A program made the position numbers and the translations under genes. Below the pieces are notes generated by a model, which worked only from the letters and a program-made list of their open reading frames with translations, was not told the DNA's origin and searched no databases. A stretch of DNA of 64,000 nt, taken from Pseudomonas marginalis. Lineage in GTDB: Bacteria; Pseudomonadota; Gammaproteobacteria; Pseudomonadales; Pseudomonadaceae. The stretch is from positions 4,031,501 through 4,095,500 of the forward strand of contig NZ_VTFG01000001.1 in assembly GCF_008692035.1 (NCBI RefSeq). Direction: 5' to 3'. This document shows, piece after piece, positions 23,965 through 31,568 of this stretch. Position 1 is the stretch's first letter; each line of letters opens with the position of its first letter.

Positions 23965-25172
23965 GCCTGGGCATTCTTCTGTTCCTGAACCCAGGCCATA
24001 TAGCTGTTCATCGGCGGGTTCTTCTGGAAGTAATTTTTCAGGCCTTCGAACAAGCCATCCGCAACCGCTTGTTGATGACGCGCCGTCACCAGGCGCTGGG
24101 CGTCCTGGGCATTGGAGATAAAGCCGGTCTCCACCAGGATCGACGGCACGTCCGGTGACTTGAGCACCGCGAACCCCGCCTGTTCCACACGCTTCTGATG
24201 CAGGCTGGTGATGCTTTGCAGACTCCCCAGCACCGAGCTGCCCAGTTGCAGGCTGGAGGCGATGGTGGCGTTCATCGACATATCAAGAATCACCCCGGCC
24301 AGCATCGGGTCCTTATCCTTGAGGTTGAGCAAGGTGGTGGCGCCCAGCAAATCCGCGCCGTTTTCACGCTGGGCCATAAAGCGCGCCGTGGCCGAGGTCG
24401 CGCCGCCCTCCGACAGCGCATACACCGAGGCGCCCGAGGCCGTGAGCCGTGGCGCGGCATCGGCATGCACCGAGATGAACATATCGGCCTTGTGCTGACG
24501 GGCGATGTCCACACGCTTGCGCAGCGGCACAAAGAAGTCGTCGTTACGTACCAGTTTCACGTCAAAACCCTTTTCGCGCTTCAAGCGCTTGGCCAGCAGT
24601 TGGGCGATAGACAGCACCACGTCTTTTTCGCGCTGGCCCTTGGACCCGACAGCGCCGGGGTCTTTGCCGCCGTGGCCGGGGTCGACCACCACGATAATGT
24701 CGCGCTTGGGGTGCGCCTTGTTCACCGCGGCCACCAAGGGCACCGCCTCAGCCGCGATTTGACGCGGTGCACGGGTGGCGCTGGTCAGGTCCAGCACCAG
24801 GCGATGCCCCTGCCCGTCCTGAGGCGGCAATACAAAGCTGTTGAGCTGCATCGGCGCGGCAAGGTCGAGCACGATGCGCGTATCCGCCTTGCCGAAATGC
24901 CCCGAGCGAATCGAGGTGATCCCGCTGTTCTTCAGCTCAAGTTGAGAAAAGTCACCACTGAGACCCGCGCCGCTCAGGTCGATGATCACGCGTTCCGGAG
25001 CAGTCAGGGAGAAGGTCTTGTATTGCACTGGGCCGCTAAGGTCGAACACCAGGCGCAGCTTGTCGTCCGAACGCCACAGGCGTGCATTGCGGATCTGGGT
25101 CGCGTGGGCGGCGAACGGCAAAGCAAATAAAGGGCTGGCCAGGAGCAGGTTGAGGAGCTGACGTCTGTGCAT
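23961..25172 (-). CDS. amiA: N-acetylmuramoyl-L-alanine amidase (AMIN + Amidase_3)
   Basis: 403-residue periplasmic amidase that cuts the stem peptide from peptidoglycan during cell separation. A twin-arginine-like or Sec signal (MHRRQLLNLLLASPLFALPFAAHA) precedes an AMIN targeting domain (about 30-130) and an Amidase_3 catalytic domain (about 170-390) with zinc ligands in VDPGHGGKDPG, QREKDVV and FISVHADA, and the catalytic Glu in VETGFISN. Zinc ligands are all kept, so this is a zinc enzyme induced by zinc starvation rather than a zinc-free substitute. Start ATG at 25172, 82 bases from the second Zur box. Corresponds to PA5538. Confidence 0.92.
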   Translation of the reverse strand: MHRRQLLNLLLASPLFALPFAAHATQIRNARLWRSDDKLRLVFDLSGPVQYKTFSLTAPERVIIDLSGAGLSGDFSQLELKNSGITSIRSGHFGKADTRIVLDLAAPMQLNSFVLPPQDGQGHRLVLDLTSATRAPRQIAAEAVPLVAAVNKAHPKRDIIVVVDPGHGGKDPGAVGSKGQREKDVVLSIAQLLAKRLKREKGFDVKLVRNDDFFVPLRKRVDIARQHKADMFISVHADAAPRLTASGASVYALSEGGATSATARFMAQRENGADLLGATTLLNLKDKDPMLAGVILDMSMNATIASSLQLGSSVLGSLQSITSLHQKRVEQAGFAVLKSPDVPSILVETGFISNAQDAQRLVTARHQQAVADGLFEGLKNYFQKNPPMNSYMAWVQEQKNAQA

Positions 25173-25254
25173 GACAAATACCGCAAATGGAGGAGCGTCC
25201 GTACTCCACATGAGTGAAAAAAGGCCGGGGCAGAAAATTCATCGTCGACTCTAT

Positions 25255-25269
25255 TGTTATACTATAACA
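25255..25269. promoter_or_regulatory. Zur box between amiA and folE2
   Basis: TGTTATA-C-TATAACA, identical in both half-sites to the site at 23503 with only the centre base changed. It is 31 bases before folE2 and 82 before amiA, in a divergent intergenic region, so it should control both transcripts. Confidence 0.92.
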
Positions 25270-25300
25270 TGTCGAATTATTTCCAACGATGGACCTGCTT

Positions 25301-26191
25301 ATGAATGCGCTGACTCTGCCGGATATTGCCGCGCAGGCTTCACGCCAAGCCTTGCCACTCGACTGGGTGGGCATGTGCGGCATCGCCCTGCCGATCCTCA
25401 TTGACGGCCAACGCCTGAGCGCCAGCGCCGATGCCGGCGTCAGCCTGGACGATGGCGCCGCCCGTGGCATTCATATGTCACGCCTGTACCTGGCACTGGA
25501 GATGCTCGAACAGCAGCCCGTTACGCCTGCACTTCTGCGCAATGTACTGCAGCGGTTTCTCGACAGTCATGAAGATTTATCTAAGAACGCCTACCTGCGT
25601 CTGCACACGAATTTACTGCTGAAACGCCCAGCACTGGTCAGCCCATTGGCCGGCTGGAAGGGCTACCCGGTGAGCATCGAAGCGCGCCTGGAAAACCAGA
25701 TGTTCCACGTGGAACTAAAAATTGACGTTACCTATTCTTCAACCTGCCCCTGTTCCGCCGCCCTCGCCAGGCAATTGATTCAGCAGCAATTTCTCCAAGA
25801 CTTCGGTAACACGCCGTTGCAGCATGAAGACGTGCTGTCCTGGCTCGGCAGCGCCAACGGTATCGTCGCCACGCCCCACAGCCAGCGCAGCAGCGCGCAG
25901 TTGCACGTGCACCTGCAAGGCGAGCATCTGGCGCTGACCGAGCTGATCAACGCTGCCGAAGCCGCCCTCGGCACCGCCGTACAAACCGCCGTAAAACGCG
26001 CGGACGAACAAGCCTTCGCCCTGGCCAACGGGCAGAACCTGATGTTCTGCGAAGACGCCGCCCGCCGCCTTAACCTCGCCTTGAAACGCTCGGATGCGGT
26101 CAAAGCCTTCCACCTCAAAGTGATCCACGCCGAAAGCCTGCACGCGCACGATGCCGTGGCTGAAAGCCGCTGGACGAGAAACCCTGCATGA
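25301..26191 (+). CDS. folE2: GTP cyclohydrolase FolE2 (type IB)
   Basis: 296-residue GCYH-IB that makes 7,8-dihydroneopterin triphosphate from GTP for folate, replacing zinc-only FolE when zinc is scarce; type IB enzymes can use manganese or other metals. Signatures are GVSLDDGAARGIHMSRLYLALE near residues 46-67, the metal-binding Cys in YSSTCPCSAALA, and the C-terminal FCEDAARRLNLAL. ATG at 25301 (MNALTLPDI) is chosen with GATGGA before it; ATG at 25289 lacks a ribosome site. It heads the rightward seven-gene Zur operon and overlaps the next gene by ATGA. Confidence 0.96.
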   Translation: MNALTLPDIAAQASRQALPLDWVGMCGIALPILIDGQRLSASADAGVSLDDGAARGIHMSRLYLALEMLEQQPVTPALLRNVLQRFLDSHEDLSKNAYLRLHTNLLLKRPALVSPLAGWKGYPVSIEARLENQMFHVELKIDVTYSSTCPCSAALARQLIQQQFLQDFGNTPLQHEDVLSWLGSANGIVATPHSQRSSAQLHVHLQGEHLALTELINAAEAALGTAVQTAVKRADEQAFALANGQNLMFCEDAARRLNLALKRSDAVKAFHLKVIHAESLHAHDAVAESRWTRNPA

Positions 26192-26856
26192 TCACCTGCA
26201 CCGCTTTACGCTGGGGCGCCCCTGGCCAACCGCTCACTCCCGCCGTGGATTTCACCCTGGAAAAAGGCAGCCTCACCGGCGTGATCGGCCCCAACGGCTG
26301 CGGCAAAAGCAGCCTGCTCAAAGTCATCGCCGGCTTGCAAAAACCGTTGGCGGGCAAAGTGACCGTGGATGTTCCACGCCGAGGTGGCCTGTCGTTCCTG
26401 CCGCAGCAACAGCACCTTGACCGCCAGTTCCCCATCAGCCTGCAAGAACTGGTCGCCGCCGGCTTCTGGGGCACGCGCCTCACCCCGCAGCAAAGAAGCG
26501 AGCGCCTGCAAAAAGTGTTGGAAGACTGGTGCCTCAGTGGCCTGGAACAGCGCCCGCTGATGGCGTTGTCAGGCGGCCAACTACAACGCGCATTGCTCGC
26601 TCGCATGAGCCTTGCCGAGTCGCCAGTGTTACTGCTTGACGAGCCCCATGCCGCTCTGGACGAAGAAGGCCAGGCGCTGTGCTGGAGCCATATCCACGCC
26701 TGGCACGCCGAAGGCCGGACATTGGTGGTGGTGTGCCATGACCTGGCTTCCGTACGCCAACACACCCAACAAGTGGTGCAGATCAAAAGCAGCGGCTGCG
26801 TGTTCGGTTCCAGCAAAGAGTTGATCCGCCCGCAGCCGCACATGCAGGTGGCCTGA
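26188..26856 (+). CDS. Metal ABC importer ATP-binding protein (ZnuC-like)
   Basis: 222-residue ATPase. Walker A IGPNGCGKSSLLKVIAG, the ABC signature LSGGQLQRALLARM, Walker B PVLLLDEPHAALDE and the switch His in VVVCHDLASV are all intact. It is shorter than ZnuC proper and lacks a C-terminal extension. It overlaps folE2 (ATGA) and the permease gene (1 base), so the three importer genes are translated in series. Given the Zur box and zinc-replacement neighbours, zinc (or manganese for FolE2) is the likely substrate. Confidence 0.92.
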   Translation: MITCTALRWGAPGQPLTPAVDFTLEKGSLTGVIGPNGCGKSSLLKVIAGLQKPLAGKVTVDVPRRGGLSFLPQQQHLDRQFPISLQELVAAGFWGTRLTPQQRSERLQKVLEDWCLSGLEQRPLMALSGGQLQRALLARMSLAESPVLLLDEPHAALDEEGQALCWSHIHAWHAEGRTLVVVCHDLASVRQHTQQVVQIKSSGCVFGSSKELIRPQPHMQVA

Positions 26857-27722
26857 TGCACTTCGCCGCCCACCTGTGGATGCCTTTCCTCGACTTCGTC
26901 TTCATGCGTCGCGCCCTGATCGGCGGGCTGGTGCTCGCCTGCAGCACCGCTCCGCTCGGCGTATTTCTGATCCTGCGCCGCATGAGCCTGATCGGTGACG
27001 CCGTCGCCCACGGCATATTGCCCGGCGCCGCACTGGGCTTCTGGTTCGCGGGCTTGAGCCTCCCCGCGCTGACCATCGGCGGCCTGGGCGCTGGCCTGGG
27101 CATGGCCGGCCTGTCGGCGTGGATCACCCGCCGCACCGGCCTGCGCGAAGATGCCAGCCTGGCGGCTATCTACCCCATCTCCCTCGCCGCCGGCGTGTTG
27201 ATCCTGGGTCTGGCCGGCAAGCGCCTGGACCTGCTGCACCTGCTGTTCGGCTCGGCCCTGGCCGTCGACGAAACCACCCTGACCGGCATGCTCTGGGTTT
27301 CCGGGTTCAGCCTGATCGCCATGGCGCTGATCTACAAACCGCTGCTGCTGGACACCCTCGACCCGCTGTTCCTGCAAACCGTCAGCCGCCTTGGCCCCCT
27401 GGCCCACGGCTTGTTCCTGACCCTGGTGGTCCTGAACCTGGTGATTGGCTTCCAGGCCATCGGCGCCTTGATGGTGGTGGGTTTGATGATGCTGCCGGCC
27501 ATCGCTTCACGCTTCTGGAGCCGGCGCCTGCCGGTGTTGATCGCGGTATCGGCGGTGCTGGGATGCCTGTCGGTGTGGTTGGGTTTATTGCTGTCGTTCT
27601 ACTTCTCGCTGCCCAGCGGCCCGGCGATTGTGCTGGTGGCTGGCGGTGGGTACCTGCTGTCCGTGGTCTTCGGTCCGGTGCACGGCTTGCTGCGCCGCCC
27701 GCCTTTGCTTACATCCCAATGA
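26856..27722 (+). CDS. Metal ABC importer permease (ABC-3 family)
   Basis: 288-residue inner-membrane permease of the ZnuB/MntB (ABC-3) family with about eight or nine membrane helices. The first conserved block RRALIGGLVLACSTAPLGVFLILRRMSLIGDAVAHGILPG includes the cytoplasmic coupling helix, and QAIGALMVVGLMMLPAIASRFW is the second family signature. The start ATG overlaps the ATPase stop codon by one base and follows a cluster of purines. Together with its neighbours it is a second, island-encoded importer apart from the main znuABC expected elsewhere in the genome. Confidence 0.92.
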   Translation: MHFAAHLWMPFLDFVFMRRALIGGLVLACSTAPLGVFLILRRMSLIGDAVAHGILPGAALGFWFAGLSLPALTIGGLGAGLGMAGLSAWITRRTGLREDASLAAIYPISLAAGVLILGLAGKRLDLLHLLFGSALAVDETTLTGMLWVSGFSLIAMALIYKPLLLDTLDPLFLQTVSRLGPLAHGLFLTLVVLNLVIGFQAIGALMVVGLMMLPAIASRFWSRRLPVLIAVSAVLGCLSVWLGLLLSFYFSLPSGPAIVLVAGGGYLLSVVFGPVHGLLRRPPLLTSQ

Positions 27723-27733
27723 GGTGTTTCCCG

Positions 27734-28612
27734 ATGCGCGCTCTACTCGTGCTGTTCAGTCTGCTGCTGCCGTTGTCGATGGCCCAGGCCGCCGACAAAC
27801 TCCAGGTGGTTACCAGCTTCAGTATTCTCGATGACATCACCCACCAGATCGGTGGCGACCACATCCAGATCAGCAACATGGTCGGCCCCGACGCCGATGC
27901 CCATACCTACGAACCCACCCCTGACGACGCCAAGGCGCTGCTCAAGGCCAAGCTGATCATCAAGAACGGCCTGGGCTTCGAGCCGTGGCTGGACCGCCTG
28001 GTGACCAGCACCGAAACCAAGGCCACGGTGGTCACCGCCAGCAAAGGCGTGATTTCCCACACCATGGAGGAAGACGGCGAAACCATCCCCGACCCGCACG
28101 CCTGGCACAACCTGGCCAACGCCGAAATCTATGTGAACAACATCACCAAGGCGCTGGTGGCTGCCGACCCGGCCAACAAGGCCGACTACCTGCGCAACAG
28201 CCAGGCCTACCTGAAAGAAATCTACCGCCTGCTGGCCGAAGCCAAGACCAAGTTCGGCGCGCTGCCGCCGGGTAACCGTCGCATCGTTACCTCCCATGAC
28301 GCCTTCGGCTACCTGGGCCAGGCCTATGGCATCCAGTTCCTCGCGCCGCAAGGCCTGTCCACCGAACGTGAACCGTCGGCCGCCGAAGTCGCAGCGCTGA
28401 TCACCCAGATTCGCAAGGACAAGGTCAAGGCCGTATTCATGGAAAACATCAAGGACTCGCGCCTGCTCAAACAGATCGCCGATGAAAGCGGCGCGCAGAT
28501 TGGCGGCACGCTGTACTCCGACGCCCTGGCCGCAGAAGGGCCGGCGAGTTCCTTCACCGGGCTGTTCGAGTACAACCTCAACACCCTGTGCGCAGCATTG
28601 AGCAAGCCATGA
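27734..28612 (+). CDS. Metal ABC importer substrate-binding protein (ZnuA/TroA family)
   Basis: 292-residue periplasmic cluster A-I binding protein. It has a signal peptide (MRALLVLFSLLLPLSMAQA) and the family metal ligands in order: DADAHTYEPTPDDAK, DPHAWHNLAN, TSHDAFGYLGQAYG and a C-terminal acidic ligand in LYSDALA. The long His-rich loop seen in many ZnuA proteins is absent, so it may resemble AztC/MntC-type receptors more than high-capacity ZnuA. GAGGT upstream supports ATG at 27734. The stop overlaps the hisI start by ATGA. Confidence 0.93.
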   Translation: MRALLVLFSLLLPLSMAQAADKLQVVTSFSILDDITHQIGGDHIQISNMVGPDADAHTYEPTPDDAKALLKAKLIIKNGLGFEPWLDRLVTSTETKATVVTASKGVISHTMEEDGETIPDPHAWHNLANAEIYVNNITKALVAADPANKADYLRNSQAYLKEIYRLLAEAKTKFGALPPGNRRIVTSHDAFGYLGQAYGIQFLAPQGLSTEREPSAAEVAALITQIRKDKVKAVFMENIKDSRLLKQIADESGAQIGGTLYSDALAAEGPASSFTGLFEYNLNTLCAALSKP

Positions 28613-29022
28613 CCCTGAGCATGCTCGAACTGGAAGGGGCTGCCGTCGGCAGCCGCTTTCCACTCGCCGCCGTGCTCGACGCCCTGCCGTGGAACAGCGA
28701 CGGCCTGATCGCCGCCATCGCCCAGCAACACGGCAGCGGCGAAGTGCTGATGCTGGCCTGGATGAACCGCCAGGCCCTCAACGAAACACTGGCTACCGGG
28801 CAGGTCTGCTATTGGTCGCGCTCGCGTCGACAGCTGTGGCGCAAAGGCGAAAGCTCCGGCCACTGGCAACAGTTGGTGGAAGCGCGCCTGGATTGTGACG
28901 GCGACGCGGTACTGCTGATCGTCGACCAGCAAGGCCCGGCCTGCCACACCGGCCGCCCCACCTGTTTCTACAACGCCATCGACGGCGCCTACGTTCACAT
29001 CATGACGGAGCCAGTTGCATGA
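28609..29022 (+). CDS. hisI: Phosphoribosyl-AMP cyclohydrolase paralogue (HisI-like)
   Basis: 137-residue HisI-family enzyme (third step of histidine synthesis). The core WNSDGLIAAIAQQHGSGEVLMLAWMNRQAL, the YWSRSRRQLWRKGESSGH block and the ligands LDCDGD and ACHTGRPTCF are present; all three zinc cysteines are kept. It is far from any his operon and sits in the Zur operon, so it is probably an inducible second copy with altered metal use. It overlaps the genes on both sides by ATGA. That it works under zinc limitation is inferred from context only. Confidence 0.92.
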   Translation: MTLSMLELEGAAVGSRFPLAAVLDALPWNSDGLIAAIAQQHGSGEVLMLAWMNRQALNETLATGQVCYWSRSRRQLWRKGESSGHWQQLVEARLDCDGDAVLLIVDQQGPACHTGRPTCFYNAIDGAYVHIMTEPVA

Positions 29023-29579
29023 TCCGCAAGAACCCTTCCGGCGATCTGCCGGTGATTGCCGAATCGGCCTACGTCGACAAGACCGCGATCATCTGCGGCA
29101 AAGTCATCATCGGCGAGAACGTGTTTGTCGGCCCCTACGCCGTGATCCGCGCCGACGAAGTCGACGCCGGCGGCGCCATGGACCCGATCACCATCGGCGC
29201 CAATTCCAACATCCAGGACGGCGTGGTCATCCACTCCAAGTCCGGCGCCGCCGTGACCATCGGCGAATTCACATCCATCGCCCACCGCTCCATCGTCCAC
29301 GGCCCCTGCACCGTCGGCGACCGGGTGTTTATCGGTTTCAACAGCGTGCTGTTCAACTGCGCCGTCGGCGATGGCTGCGTGGTACGCCACAACTCGGTGG
29401 TCGACGGCCGTGATTTGCCCGCCGCCTTCTACGTACCCTCCACCACCCGCATCGGGCCGAATACCGACCTGTCGCAATTCCCGCCGGTGAGTGTCAGCGC
29501 CTCGGAGTTTTCCGAAGACGTGGCACGTACCAACGTCGACCTGGTGCGCGGTTACAAAGCCCTGCAAAACGAGTTCTGA
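29019..29579 (+). CDS. Gamma-class carbonic anhydrase / left-handed beta-helix protein
   Basis: 186-residue hexapeptide-repeat protein (left-handed parallel beta-helix) with repeats such as AIICGKVIIGENVFVGPYAVIRAD and ITIGANSNIQDGVVIH. The three His ligands of gamma carbonic anhydrases are present in VVIHSKSG and SIAHRSIVHG. Gamma enzymes can work with iron or other metals, which suits replacement of zinc-only beta-class enzymes in zinc starvation. Corresponds to PA5540. It overlaps hisI by 4 bases and ends 3 bases before the dihydroorotase start. Confidence 0.92.
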   Translation: MIRKNPSGDLPVIAESAYVDKTAIICGKVIIGENVFVGPYAVIRADEVDAGGAMDPITIGANSNIQDGVVIHSKSGAAVTIGEFTSIAHRSIVHGPCTVGDRVFIGFNSVLFNCAVGDGCVVRHNSVVDGRDLPAAFYVPSTTRIGPNTDLSQFPPVSVSASEFSEDVARTNVDLVRGYKALQNEF

Positions 29580-29582
29580 GCC

Positions 29583-30920
29583 ATGAGCCGCCTGCTGATC
29601 CGCAACGCCCGCCTGGTGAACGAAGGCGAGGAATTCGACGCCGACGTGCTGGTCGCCCATGGCCGTATCGAAAAGATCGCCAGCAGCATCGGCGGGAACG
29701 CCGCGCCCGTGTCCATCGACGCCCAAGGCCAGTGGCTGCTGCCGGGCATGATTGACGACCAGGTGCACTTTCGCGACCCCGGCGCGCCGGACAAGGGCAG
29801 CTTCTACAGCGAGTCCCGCGCAGCGGTAGCCGGCGGCATCACCAGCGTCATGGACATGCCCAACACCAACCCGGCCACGCTGAACCTGGAAGCCCTGGCC
29901 GATAAAAAGCGCCGCGCGGCCCTGCACTCGGTGGCCAACTACGGCTTTCACTTCGGGGTCAGCAACGACAACCTCGACACCGTCGCCGCCCTCGACCCGC
30001 GCGAAGTGGCCGGGGTCAAAGTGTTCATGGGCGCCTCCACCGGCAATATGCTGGTGGACGACCCACGGATCCTGGAACGGCTGTTTGCCGAAGTGCCGAC
30101 CATTCTGCTGGCCCACTGCGAACACACGCCGAGCATCCAAGCCAACGAGCAGCGCATGCGTGAGCGCTTTGGTGACAGGATCCCCGCCGTCGCCCACCCG
30201 CTGATCCGCGATGCCGAAGCATGCTATCGCTCATCCTCCTTCGCGGTGGAACTGGCCAAGCGTCACGGCACGCGCCTGCATGTACTGCACCTGACCAGCG
30301 CCCGCGAGTTGGTATTGTTCGAAGACAAACCCCTGGCGCAAAAACGCATTACTGCTGAAGTCTGCGTGCACCACCTGCTGTTCGATGACCGTGACTATCA
30401 CCGCCTCGGCCACCAGATCAAATGCAACCCGGCGATCAAGACCCGCGCCGACCGCGACGCCCTGCGCCTGGCCTTGCTGAGTGATCGTCTGGATGTAATA
30501 GGTACTGACCATGCGCCGCATACCTGGGCGCAAAAACAGTTGGAGTATCGTGAAGCGCCCGCGGGTCTGCCCCTGGTGCAACACGCGCTGCCAGCGTTGT
30601 TGGAATTGGTCGCCGATGGGCTGCTGCCCCTGACCACCCTGGTGGCCAAGACCAGCCACCGTGTCGCCGACCTGTTTGCCATCCCGGACCGGGGTTACCT
30701 GCGCGAAGGGTATTGGGCCGACCTGGTGCTGATCAAACCGGAGCCCGAAGGAAAACCGGTCAGGGACGAGCCGATTCTTGCCCGCTGCGGCTGGACGCCG
30801 TTCGCCGAACGCAGCTTTCGCCACAGCGTGAGCACCACCCTGGTCTCCGGCCACCTGGCCTGGCACAACGGCCAGGTGGTCGATAGCTGCCAGGGTTTAC
30901 CGCTGTACTTTCTGCGTTAA
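29583..30920 (+). CDS. pyrQ: Dihydroorotase-family amidohydrolase (PyrQ/PyrC2 type)
   Basis: 445-residue amidohydrolase, last gene of the Zur operon and equivalent of PA5541. It closes carbamoyl-aspartate to dihydroorotate in pyrimidine synthesis. The first metal motif reads MIDDQVHFRDPG, so the first His of the usual HxH is Gln; later features are normal: GVKVFMGASTGNML (bridging Lys), LLAHCEH, LHVLHLTSA and IGTDHAPHTW. The altered first ligand suggests changed metal binding, as expected of a substitute enzyme. It is much longer than the enteric PyrC type. Its end overlaps the convergent DUF3617 gene by 4 bases. Confidence 0.92.
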   Translation: MSRLLIRNARLVNEGEEFDADVLVAHGRIEKIASSIGGNAAPVSIDAQGQWLLPGMIDDQVHFRDPGAPDKGSFYSESRAAVAGGITSVMDMPNTNPATLNLEALADKKRRAALHSVANYGFHFGVSNDNLDTVAALDPREVAGVKVFMGASTGNMLVDDPRILERLFAEVPTILLAHCEHTPSIQANEQRMRERFGDRIPAVAHPLIRDAEACYRSSSFAVELAKRHGTRLHVLHLTSARELVLFEDKPLAQKRITAEVCVHHLLFDDRDYHRLGHQIKCNPAIKTRADRDALRLALLSDRLDVIGTDHAPHTWAQKQLEYREAPAGLPLVQHALPALLELVADGLLPLTTLVAKTSHRVADLFAIPDRGYLREGYWADLVLIKPEPEGKPVRDEPILARCGWTPFAERSFRHSVSTTLVSGHLAWHNGQVVDSCQGLPLYFLR

Positions 30921-31438
30921 GCGCGAGGCTTGACCGTGCCGCAATCGGTGCCCAGCCATTGGGCGTGGGTATCCAGGCTGCCCTTCTGTTGAACGCCGGT
31001 GGCATTGAAGGTGCCGTTGACGGTGGTGGTGAATTCTTTCTGGCTCTGGAAGGTAGCGACGCCGGTGCCCTGGGCTTTCGGGCAACTGAAACGGAATTTC
31101 CACTGGTTACCGGTCTTGTCGGTCACTTCCTGTTTGCAGCCCGATTGCGGGTCGGTCAGGGGGATCGAATCAGAGGCGACTTGTGCCGGGGTGAGGCACA
31201 CCTGCACGCCTTTGCCGGCCATGGTGATGCCTTGTTTTTCCAGCATGGCGCGCTGTTCGGGGGTCATCTGTTGCTTGAGCTGGCCGAGGATCAGCGACAG
31301 GTCCGGCAGGTCCTGGTTATCGACTTTCATATTGCTGGTGGTCAATTCCCACAAGCCCGGCGCCAGCATCTGCGCCTGCGCTGCCACCGGCAACGACAAA
31401 CCAACAACCATGGCCAAACCAAGCAGACGAGCATTCAT
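30917..31438 (-). CDS. DUF3617 protein, exported
   Basis: 173-residue protein with a signal peptide (MNARLLGLAMVVGLSLPVAAQAQ) and the DUF3617 layout: LAPGLWELTTSNMKV at the mature N-terminus, a helix with MTPEQRAMLEKQGI, CLTPAQVASD and a C-terminal CGTVKPRA. Four cysteines probably pair in the periplasm. Role unknown. AGGAG eight bases before ATG at 31438 fixes the start. It is convergent with the zinc operon and divergent from cls. Confidence 0.87.
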   Translation of the reverse strand: MNARLLGLAMVVGLSLPVAAQAQMLAPGLWELTTSNMKVDNQDLPDLSLILGQLKQQMTPEQRAMLEKQGITMAGKGVQVCLTPAQVASDSIPLTDPQSGCKQEVTDKTGNQWKFRFSCPKAQGTGVATFQSQKEFTTTVNGTFNATGVQQKGSLDTHAQWLGTDCGTVKPRA

Positions 31439-31568
31439 CGGGTAACTCCTGGGCAATTGTGGGCGTTAGACGCCGCAAAAGTGCCAGTGTTGCACGGCAA
31501 ATAAAATAGCGACATTCGCCGCCGTTCATGGTCTGTTAGCCATTGGATTGTCTGGAGTACCGTCGTCC

